NCBI RefSeq assembly: GCF_024362695.1
Contig: NC_065407.1
Span: forward strand, 10,664,001 to 10,728,000
DNA length: 64,000 nucleotides
Reading direction: 5' to 3'
From: Pectinophora gossypiella
Taxonomy: Eukaryota > Arthropoda > Insecta > Lepidoptera > Gelechiidae
Part shown: positions 13,844 to 22,894 of the stretch, one piece after another
Numbering within the stretch: the first letter of the stretch is position 1
Layout: the number at the start of each line of letters is the position of its first letter
Position numbers and translations under genes: made by a program
The notes under the pieces: model-generated
What the model saw: only the letters and a program-made list of their open reading frames with translations
What the model was told of the DNA's origin: nothing
The model's database searches: none

Positions 13844-13876
13844 AGTTCGCGAACAGTTGCGCCGCGACACGGTTAT
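13844..13876 (+). promoter_or_regulatory. TATA-less core promoter: initiator plus downstream promoter element
   Basis: TTCAGTTC matches the arthropod initiator TCAKTY with the A at 13844 as +1. GGTTAT at 13871-13876 fits the downstream promoter element RGWYVT and begins exactly at +28, the spacing required in insect DPE promoters. No TATA box is visible about 30 bases upstream. The exact spacing and the splice donor 116 bases downstream make this one of the better-supported regulatory signals in the window. That insect TFIID uses this pair at this spacing is established; that this copy is active is inference. Confidence 0.55.
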
Positions 13877-13947
13877 TAAGGTGGATGTTGCTTTGTTTGC
13901 CCATTTGACGATTCAGCGCAAAGCTGCTGCTAGTAAAATATTAAAAC

Positions 13948-13959
13948 ATGAACCTCCAG
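13948..13959 (+). CDS. Putative four-codon coding start MNLQ ending at a splice donor
   Basis: ATG AAC CTC CAG is followed at once by GTAAAC, so the coding part would be twelve bases and end in phase 0. The start has A at -3, a favourable context. Four residues are too few to name a protein. The call depends on the initiator/DPE pair at 13844-13876 and the donor. Very short coding starts before a large first intron are common in insect developmental genes, which is general knowledge and not evidence for a particular gene. The exon could also be wholly non-coding if the true start lies in a later exon. The phase differs from the exon at 49418-49545 (phase 2), so the two are unlikely to be alternative first exons of one gene in the same frame. 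Confidence 0.3.
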
Positions 13960-13965
13960 GTAAAC

Positions 13966-14615
13966 TCCCTCAAACTACGAAATCCGCTCCGCGTTGACAT
14001 TTCACAGGTAATCCTCTCCGCAGTGACTTCAAAGAAAACACATTTCCGCACTTTGCACACATATGAACTTTATAAAATGTATTATATAAAGTAAGAGTAT
14101 GATCAAGCACACGTCTTAGCAACACTCATTGCAGCCATTTCTCATATCTACTAAAAGCTATTATTTCATAATGTAATCAGTAATTATTTGCCTTAACGAG
14201 TCTGCCTTTAATTTGTTAGGCGTTTGAAACGGCTTTGCGCATTTGAATCGCAAATTTCTTAGAATATTTCGAGAGGGTCGCTGACGTTTGGAGGACATTT
14301 ATCTCTTCATAAAATTCAAGATCCCACCGAGTAGATCATTGTATTTTCAAATTAAAGGTTAACATGGCACAGGGCGTGTTTCCACTTAAGGGACATAATT
14401 ATACCTTTGATTCCCTGCGATTAGTGAACCTCATCTCAAATTCTATTAAGAATATCGGTTAATACCTAATCTTTTGCGGAATAAAATATGCACCACACTG
14501 CATTTTTATTGTCTCATAAAATCATCGAAGGGAATAAACAATGAAGTTGAGGATGAATGTACTTATTTAAAGAGTTCTACGCAACTTGGTAATTCTATCC
14601 ATACTTGTAATTCAT
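13966..14615. other. Non-coding stretch, probable start of first intron
   Basis: AT-rich sequence directly after the GTAAAC donor at 13960. It contains the frame 14474-14782, which starts at a non-ATG codon and runs into the repeat-rich segment; it is rejected as coding. No acceptor was convincing here. Confidence 0.45.
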
Positions 14616-14722
14616 CCGATTCATGTAAAGCCGAATACAAACGTTGCGAGGCATGTTCCCCGCATGCCATGGGCCTGGTGCATCACGGTTCGCAATGTGT
14701 GTACATTCATATATTCATATTC

Positions 14723-14866
14723 AAATTTTTACATTTTTCGCTCACCTTATGGTTGTCTGGAAGAAATCGCTTTAAGCGATAAAGCCGCCATTTGCCATGT
14801 TTCTAGTTAAGAGTCTTTTGTAATTATTTCTTCTTATTTTGGTGCAATAAAGTATATTTATATTCG
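14723..14866 (+). mobile_element. LINE 3' end, family C, inside the inverted-repeat element
   Basis: It reads TGGTTGTCTGG-like start, AGAAATCGCTTTAAGCGATA, AAGCCGCC and GGTGCAATAAAGTATATTTA, the same order as the copy at 10356-10520 in the opposite orientation. ATCGCTT-T-AAGCGAT (14766-14780) forms a hairpin. A probable target duplication with one mismatch is TATATTCATATTC (14710-14722) and TATATTTATATTC (14853-14865), although the right copy overlaps the tail. The insertion is nested in the older element at 14616-15115. Confidence 0.75.
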
Positions 14867-14872
14867 CTAAGC

Positions 14873-15081
14873 GGCATGTGCTACGCATGTATTTCACATA
14901 GCATGCGGGGCATGTGCTACGCATGTATTTCACATAGCATGCGGGGCATGTGCTACGCATGTATTTCACATAGCATGCGGGGCATGTGCTACGCATGTAT
15001 TTCACATAGCATGCGAGGCATGTGCTACGCATGTATTTCACATAGCATGCGAGGCATGTGCTACGCACATATTTCACATGC
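14873..15081. repeat. 36-base minisatellite, about 5.8 copies
   Basis: Unit starts recur at 14873, 14909, 14945, 14981, 15017 and 15053. Each unit begins GGCATGTGCTACGCATGT and ends CACATAGCATGCG. The first units are almost identical, G/A variation sits at the junction, and the last unit is diverged and ends CACATGCC, the reverse complement of the array start GGCATGTG. Because 36 is a multiple of three, both strands show an open frame with a twelve-residue repeat; this is an arithmetic consequence and not evidence for a protein. Confidence 0.97.
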
Positions 15082-15115
15082 CTAGTAATGTTTTGTATTC
15101 GGCTTGCAAGTTCGG

Positions 15116-18100
15116 TATCTATCTATAATAATATACGAGCATAAGAATTTTCTGGTCGGTTCACGTATCGTATTACCAAGCTGCACGCTTCGCAAATGCG
15201 GTGTAGAATATATAAGTTCGTTTAATTAAATCCGTTCTGATCGCTAACCTCACCGAGGGCAGGTCCCGGGTCAGCTACCTCGTACATCCTCCACATTACA
15301 TTAATATTAAATCTGGCCACGATGGAACATCTTCACGGTACACACGGTATAAATCTTTTATAACTCTTCTAATATACCACTCATAAATATTATCATAACC
15401 CTATTCACAACCGACTAATCGTTACATTTTGACATCATGATTTCGAATGGATGCGATGGCAACGCTGGCACGTGTATTATCCAAAGACTTTAATGAAGTT
15501 GAAAACAACATTGTTATGAAGTTTGCAACGAGTTCCAATCGAAGTAGCTATCTATAGCTTAATAAGATAAATTCGGGGAATCGATCTTTTGTGCAAAAAG
15601 ATGATAAACCAGTTAGTTGATGAGGTGACTAGATAGGGACTGACTGACCTATTTCTCAGAAAGAATATTGCCATCTAAGTTCAGTTCAGTTAGACTCCAC
15701 TGTAAGAAATAGGACAGTAAGTACATTGTACAATAATACCTAATATACATACAGTTGTGTAGCATGTCGTTGATCGAAGTCTCAAGATATGTACGACGAT
15801 GATATGTAGATCACAGGGTCTTGGTGAATAAGATCATTTCCCGAGGCACAGGAAGCACGATTGAGACGACGTAGGGCGTCAATCGGTCGCACATCCGCAG
15901 TAGGCACCTTTGACGGCAAACCTCGTAGTTCCGCAACAAGTCTATGTCTGAGACGAAACTATTGTTTGCGTGATTGCCATTTCAAGTTCGCTTCTCTACT
16001 GCTAATTCGAAAAGCTGTGCTGTGAAACTATAGAGTAGAGCTTGCATTCAAAGCGCCGGCAACGTGCACCGAAAATCAGGCAGCTATTTATTTTATTCCG
16101 TAATTTAGGCAATGTTTGAGGACACACCTCGCACGTTACTCAGCACAGCAACCCTTTACTCTAGCCCCTGAAGGCGTGGCCGTCGAACAAACAAACGGAA
16201 GCGAAATTGAGAGGAGCGCCCGGAACTGGCGGTATACCTTTTCATTACAGAATCCCTTTTTAATTACCACGACTCGAATAAAAATTGTATTTTTTTATTT
16301 CAAGTAGGCGTAATTGAAAAGGAAATTGCCGGCCCGGCGGCCACACGGCCGGCGTCGAATAAAACTTTAATATAATGCATAAGGCCCTTTGATCTCCGCA
16401 CTCCGCTTGCATTTGCAGAGATACCATATACAAGACAAAAAGAACAACTAAACATACAGTGAAATAAGACAACCCAGATGATGCATTGAAACTTTGAAAC
16501 TATACCGTTTTGAAACAAAATGGCTCCGAACAGGGAAAGAAAAAACAGAGTCGTCAAAACATGTCAGAAATAAAATTGTTCGCTTATGAGTCAAAAGACA
16601 CTTTGCTTGACGAAACGGTGAACCTAAGAAGTGCCATAAATTACATGTGAAATAATAAAAGGAAGGAAATCTTTCATCCGCAAACGTTTTACAAAGAGAC
16701 ACCCCTGCAAAGCGCGGGAGATAAATGTCGCCTTTAGCACGATCCACTGTCGGTAAAAACGTGGTCTAATAAAAATCCTCCTTGGTTCAGACTTCTGCTC
16801 ATTTAAAACGCACTTTCTCCGACACAACGATGAAGTTAACAACACATCACTATTACATTTTTAATAACCTACCCGTAGTTTGTATGAAATCTGTGTTTCG
16901 AGTTTATTTTCCCAGCAAAAAAAAGAGATAATTAAATACGAAAGAGGGTTAGATTACAAAAAAAATCAACAATACATTCACCTTTGCCCGACAAGCGAAT
17001 AAGGGAAACAGTGGATTGGCAAAGGTAAGACATACGGTCAAAGGGAAGATAATAAAGCGTTGTATTTTCATTCTAATCCGCAGCGGAGTCGGCTCGAGCC
17101 GGGGGATCTCGGCGACGGGGAGGCTCGATATCTAAAATTACAAGCCTGCACAGTGCCTATCTACAGGCTCACCGTTCTCCATTCCTTTATGTTCAGCTGC
17201 CACTTTCAGACATACTTCCATTCAAACTATGCCCCAGACGCTTACTTTACGCATAACGATAGGTTTGAATAAACGAGGAATTTTTTCAAGAGGCATTCTT
17301 CTGTCGATGAGATCACGCTATTGTTTCATAAATTAGGTCTTTTAATCGTCCCAAGTATTGATTGACAGGATGTCGGACGTATATGTCGTATGTTGTAACA
17401 GATTGAAGTCATGTGTATTGGGGCATGCAAATGCGGTCGCGTGCCGATGCGGCATAAGGTTAAAGTACTCGTACTTACAGCTAGAAGCCTTATCAAGCTG
17501 GACGCAGTCGTCACCTGAGGCATATTTCATGTGTCGCGTGCACTCGCAGGTGCGACGTTTGCCTCTTTTATCGTCTCCACCACAAGTCCAATTTTTTTTT
17601 GTTATTCATAACTTGATACATTCATATCGAGACCACTTAGAGAATAATGTAATTTAACCCCGAACTCAAATAATCTGCGAAATTTCTTAATATTGAATAC
17701 ATTTTTCCAGCTTGATAACTTTATAAGTAAGTCTTATTGTCGCAGAAGGGCTAGAAATATGAACAAAGCAACCGAATCGAATGTAATAAAAATCACTTTA
17801 GCATTACGTAGCGACGGGAACTGATGTCTATCGGCATTGTGACACACGATGCGGCCTCGATAGATGTCACAGGGGAAAAGGCTGCGGCGTCGAACCGACT
17901 ATTATTTTTGTACGACAAAACAAAATTGATTGTATGCCATCGTCTCTACGTTTTATACGGGCTGTTTAATTTAAAGAGAGCAACCGACTGGTGTCGTTTA
18001 ACATTCCCTGTTTAAACTCGTTCACTTTTATTTCGGGTGCACTGCTACATTGTAAAGTAAATACTTTTATGGAGACTCTTCAAAAACGATTCACAGCAAT

Positions 18101-19945
18101 ACTCGTATTTTTCGAGCTGTAAAAATACAATTTCGTTGTATACGTAAATTGTGAGAAAATCTATCGGACAGTCTCTAGAATATTTAAAACTTGTTTTTCG
18201 CTCGTAAAGGGGTTAAGGGAAGCATTTATCATTCTCTTAACTTTTTCCCAAATCTTAGTTTCAATATATCTATAAAATAAAATGACGTCTAGACGCAAAT
18301 ATCACTATCAATATTCGTTTATCGTTAGCATTTATAGTAAGTACAACAACGCAATAATAATTTTCAGTGTACAAAATGTTTTTGAAAAAAAAAAGCGTTT
18401 ATTTCAATATATTTACGTTAAAAACAATGGGTTTTGAGAAAGTTGTAAGTGTCGAATGCGAGTGTATAGAATATTGTTTTGTTTTTTTGAAGATATTAAT
18501 GTGCCTATTGGCGATGACGGTGTGGTATGTAATGTAGGCGGCGCGGCGCGGGCGCGGGTGTCTTCGCACCCTAGCCACGCATTTATTATTTCAACTTCAC
18601 CTTTTATGTCACAATGCGAGTTTTATAGCTTTTATGAAATTCTTTACACAATTAACTTGCACCCCCTGGCTACAAGCTCCTGCTGTTAAGTTTTTTGTTA
18701 TTATAATTAGTGACACGCAGAGAGCAAAGTGAAAAGATAATTTTGATGAGTAGTAAAATACGTTTAATTACTTTTAAAAATCTGGGGCATCAGTCATACT
18801 AATACCCTACGTTATACTTACGAGTATTCTAGTTCTATTAAACTTGACCGACTAAGGATTAATGCAGCTCAATTATAACAAAACCTTTCTTTTGGTTTAA
18901 CTTTCTCAAATATCCTCGACGTAACTCGTCCTAATTGCCACGTCTTTACTTCGCCCTGGGTTCAAGTATCATTTACTGGCCGTCCTGTTTCTTGCTATAA
19001 AAAATAGCTCGTTTGTCCGTGATGAATGACGCCGGCGACAGCTACGGCGTAATTGGGTGTCGAAGACTGAAGCTAAAAGCATACACGTGTCAATAGCCGC
19101 ACTCTGATAGGCCATTGTCCATGCTATCTGCTGCAAGCTTGTGTCCAATAAATCGTGCGTGTAGCATTGTGTCGGCCTAAGTGGCGGCCAGTTGCTCTCA
19201 AAGCGGCCGAGAGGCTATGAGATACTCGGGAAATCGTAGAAAATCTACTTTCATAAAATGTAAAAAAAGAACAAGGAAATGTAATAATAACTTCACTAAG
19301 AAAAGTAATAGCTTTTCTAATAAACAAACTGTAGAATTGTAGATAGAAAGACAATGTTGTAGTGAATGCGTTTTATAAATAGTAAGTAAATTGTACCTAA
19401 GTGCACGTTGCAAGAACACTTTGGGAATCACCGTCATACAGTCGCTTTCGAGGTGTGTGAAATACCGTCTCGGAATGTTATTAGAACGCGGTGGAATACC
19501 CAATCGATCGACGGCATTTTCCGCACAGAAAAGGAAGCTTTTTGCGAGCCTTCATCCAAGTTCGGTAAGAGATAGAAGCCGCTCTTTGTGGTTTTTCGAT
19601 AGCAAGCACAAAAGGAATGCGCCCACTTTTAGCATTTATACAAAATGAATGGTAATATTGGTTAACGAGACACGAGCAAACTTCAATATTGTTTCTCGGA
19701 AACTAATTGTGCCGCTGTCGGTCGAGAGAAACTAGTTTTGATCAAAGGTTGGTACAATTTAATATTGCATTGAGTCGGTGACTAGGATAGTTAGGTCAAT
19801 ATGAAGCAGGAATTGATTTCAGACGCATTCTATCGCCCATTAACTTCGTTTCCGGCTGCTCGAACGAGGACATGGCCGGTTCGCAAATTATTATGAGCTC
19901 GAAACTGTGTGTAATTTTACGTAAAATTAATTTAAAGTTTCATCA
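15116..19945. other. Non-coding stretch, no gene seen
   Basis: AT-rich DNA with small GC-rich islands at about 16325-16355, 17085-17125 and 18535-18580. Frames at 16116-16307, 16260-16845 (- strand, several), 17342-17657 and 19198-19648 are short, mutually overlapping on both strands and without motifs. I found no repeat with a target duplication here. Confidence 0.55.
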
Positions 19946-19959
19946 TTATTTTGTTTCGC

Positions 19960-20061
19960 ATGAGCTTGCGATTACATCGCAATTGGGGTAACCAGGGGTA
20001 CATCCATCGCAAGATGAACTAAGTACCCACGTGTCACATCGAGCTTTCTGTTAGACGAACG
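19960..20061 (-). mobile_element. 102-base LINE/SINE 3' end, family D, with perfect 14-base target duplication
   Basis: TTATTTTGTTTCGC occurs at 19946-19959 and 20062-20075 and exactly brackets the fragment. The interior contains GGTACATCCATCGCAAGATG and CGAGCTTTCTGTTAGACGAAC, shared with the copy at 22785-22894. On the - strand both end with a GAGCTTATG-like terminus, a common lepidopteran repeat end. Here the usual TATGT-type tail is absent or reduced to CGCAAGCTCAT. The sequence has diverged from copy two but the target duplication is intact. Confidence 0.85.
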
Positions 20062-20075
20062 TTATTTTGTTTCGC

Positions 20076-21108
20076 GTTACCTATTATATGACTTTTATCA
20101 TTTTATTGGGAATGTTATCACAATTGTATATGTATATGTAACGGTTATTTATAAAATTATAACATTCTGTAGGTATATTATATCCTGCAAAACCTATGAA
20201 AATGCGAATGGCGGTGTCCACTGAGTGCACCTTTAGTGATATAAAAGGACTAAGTTCTTAATTGTTCAAAGAAACGCTCCATACGATGAAAGCAGAATCA
20301 GTGGCGCGGCTGGTTGCCTAGAAACGCCGCCATGCTTCCTCTCTATAATCCATTCCTAATATAGCCTGCCCACCCCTGTATACTGGGTGTTCTTTATCAT
20401 CACCGTATAAAATGTGCATTGATCAGAGAGAGTATCCTTGATACATCATTATATCAGTTAGCAGATATTCTTAATAACTTCATAAATAGACTGCACATTC
20501 CAAAAACAAAAGCCCCTTAACCTTGACATGAACTTTTGCGTTCTCAAGTACTTATTTTTCTTGTCTCTATCAAAGGTGCTCAATTCTAAATCCCAGTAAG
20601 TAGGTATTTACTAGTAGTTGTTTAAGATAAAACAACACCCCATATAGCCTCGTAGAGCCCGTACACGCCGCCCCGTTCGCGCCGCCATTGTCCGCTTCTC
20701 CTTATTCTCTCCTTTTCACGCTCCACGATAATGGGAATTTTTGAAATTGCAACAATACACATACGGACCGGCTGCAATAGTGGCCAGCGGAAATTTTCTC
20801 TTATTCTGCCTTCTGTGAGTAGACACTTTATTTTAGAGACGTACGGAAGTTTATTATTGTCCTTTAATGTCGGACGAGACTGGAATCTGCTGCAAGCGGT
20901 TTATAAAAAATATATTTAAGTACGGTGTTTCAGAGAGGAACTAATGCACATACGTAGTTCATAAACATGGCTCGCTGAAGTGGTGGTGAGCTAGCTACGT
21001 TTGTCAGAGATATTATGCTCATTGAAGTAGACGAGTCTTTAAGTACTTATGGATCTATGCATCCTGTAAGTTACATCGCTGCTTAAAGACGTAGTCACAT
21101 ATTGAATA
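20076..21108. other. Non-coding stretch, no gene seen
   Basis: AT-rich DNA with a GC-rich spot at about 20655-20695 (CGCCGCCATTGTCC, a Pho/YY1-like GCCAT core) and another near 20300-20335. The 20731-20919 frame (ATG start, 62 codons) has no recognisable feature. Confidence 0.5.
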
Positions 21109-21118
21109 ATAAACATTA

Positions 21119-21305
21119 ACCTACATACACTGACCGGACGTGTACGAACGTATATTGATCAAATTGGAGATGTCCTCAGAAAAGGTTTAGTACGATCTAC
21201 TCTGAACCAGCGTGCGTGCGTGTGTGTCAGGTTCGAAGCAAATGGAATTTCGTAGTTTCTGCTTACCCCGGTGGGAAATAGGCGTGAGTTTATGTATGTA
21301 TGTAT
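21119..21305 (+). mobile_element. RTE-type LINE 3' end, family E, with 10-base target duplication
   Basis: ATAAACATTA at 21109-21118 and 21306-21315 brackets the fragment. The 3' part (CTTACCCCGGTGGGAAATAG, GCGTGAGTTTATG, then a TATG repeat) is a widespread lepidopteran LINE terminus. Upstream, GTCCTCAGAAAAGGTTTAGT and CTACTCTGAACC resemble the decayed end of the reverse transcriptase frame, but stops and shifts prevent a continuous reading. The insertion is 5'-truncated with clear limits. Confidence 0.85.
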
Positions 21306-21315
21306 ATAAACATTA

Positions 21316-22778
21316 TCCTATGTTTCTATTGTCTTTCGTAAAAGGGTATTTCGTAAACAAAATAATATAAATTAATATTATGAAAATCACTTATTGAAAT
21401 AAAGGCACTTGCACCAATAACCGTAAAACGAAATCAAATCCTTACCTCAATCCGACAACTGTGTCCACAAAATTCAACCCCAAAAAGCTATATGAAATTC
21501 TATACTTACTCTTCGACTGACCACCTGCGGTAGATGTCAGGAAACGGAAGCACACGCGTCCACCACCTGGCCTTGTGACCTACACATCCTTTAAACCTTA
21601 GAAGTGTTACTTGACAACTAACAGGCTTCGAAATTGCTCCATACTTCTTTAAAGGTCAGTCAGTGCCCTTTGGAAAGAAGCTTAAACTCATAACTTATGA
21701 ATACTGAGTGGGCATCGATAAGAATAGCACTGTTGAAGCCTTTAAAGCAGAAGTGCTTCAGTAGGCTTTAATATACCAAGTATTTGTTATAGGTATTACG
21801 ATATAAATGTTATCTTCATCTGTAGAACAGTTCAGAGCTCCAGTCGTTACCCACGTCTTTATAACTACTCGTATCAGCTTCATTATAACTTCACCACTGT
21901 TTCAAATAAACAGCTTTTGAAATAAATATATCCTTTTAAAAAAGATTCAGAGTTTAGATTTTAGAGAAAATCAGAGACGCTGTTGACTGTTTTGAAGTCC
22001 TGGACATTACGATGTGTTCCTTCACCTTCAAGCAGGTGATATACAGTTATGATCATGTACTAGAAAACATTATCCGCTGAAAACTGAAATCAGACCAAAA
22101 TTATTTTACATCTCACGTGCTGTGAATTTATTCGCTTAAGATAGGTAGATACAGAGTCACAGTATGGTATAAGTCAGTCTTACAGAATCTATATCCTGTT
22201 AGTTATTATTAGCATGCAAATATCAAACATTTCAGTTTGAAACAATCAAACTGATTCTATTGATTTCATCAATAAAATTGATTGCGTAACGTAACTGAAC
22301 ACAACAAAAGTTGACTGTCTCTGTTCTGTGATAATGATTATAATAATTCCATATAAAATTTTTAATTCTGGAATAGCGAACGATGCGGAATTTTGATTTG
22401 CTGCCTACCTTGTTAATCAAGTAAATAAAAATTAAGAGTAGGTGACCTGGAAAATTTATTGAGTTGTGACCTGTACTAACTGGATGGATACAGACTGTAG
22501 CTGTGTAGACATATATACTTACATAATATTGACCTGTAGTTCAAAGTACGGTCAGAAGTGTTGAGTATTTGAGTTGATACGTTCTTTGATAGGGCGAAGG
22601 ACGATAAAGATAAATAAAACATTTCAATTTCGGATATTGAATGTCTGACACTATTTGAGACTCGTCGCGATATGTCAGCGATATGATATTGTAAAAAAAA
22701 ATATAAACTTGATAAAGCGTAGTCTAGGACCCAGACAAAATCTTAAACTGTCAAAGAAAAAAAAATCGTTTACGTATA
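21316..22778. other. AT-rich non-coding stretch
   Basis: Nothing beyond AT-rich sequence. The 22232-22420 frame on the - strand is short and featureless. Confidence 0.55.
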
Positions 22779-22784
22779 CTGATC

Positions 22785-22894
22785 AAAACATAACATAAGC
22801 TCACGACTATATCCCAATTGGAGTGTGCAGAGGTATATCCATCACAAGATGAACAAAGTATCCGCACCTCACCGAGCTTTCTGTTAGTCCAACG
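22785..22894 (-). repeat. LINE/SINE 3' end, family D, second copy
   Basis: It shares ATCCATC-CAAGATGAAC, the CACCGAGCTTTCTGTTAG block and the terminal CCAACG with 19960-20061. On the - strand it ends CCAATTGGGATATAGTCGTG, AGCTTATGTTATGTTTT, the typical tail of this family. Unlike the first copy, no convincing target duplication is visible (only CTGAT on either side), so its ends are approximate. Confidence 0.8.

Larger units (their letters stand above)
13844..13959 (+). other. Predicted first exon (5' UTR plus four codons)
   Basis: The exon would run from the initiator A to the splice donor CAG|GTAAAC (intron from 13960). Its 5' UTR contains one upstream ATG at 13885 that opens a seven-codon frame closed by TGA, which could dampen translation. 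The likely main start is the ATG at 13948, with A at -3. The exon is short, and the rest of the gene must lie downstream beyond an intron I could not close. No acceptor or second exon could be proven. Confidence 0.4.
14616..15115. mobile_element. Inverted-repeat-flanked composite element with internal minisatellite
   Basis: The left end (14616-14655) and right end (15076-15115) are imperfect inverted repeats of each other: CCGA, then AAGCCGAATACAAA, a CRTTRC block and AGGCATGT. The central fourteen bases (14628-14641 against 15092-15105) match perfectly. Between them lie a family C LINE 3' end and a 36-base tandem array. This resembles a non-autonomous DNA transposon (MITE-like) into which a LINE tail landed, but no target duplication was found at the ends. 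It could also be a locally rearranged palindrome. Confidence 0.45.

Noticed and set aside
14772..15085. Overlapping repeat-protein frames on both strands
   Set aside because: They are produced by the 36-base tandem repeat, whose period is a multiple of three.
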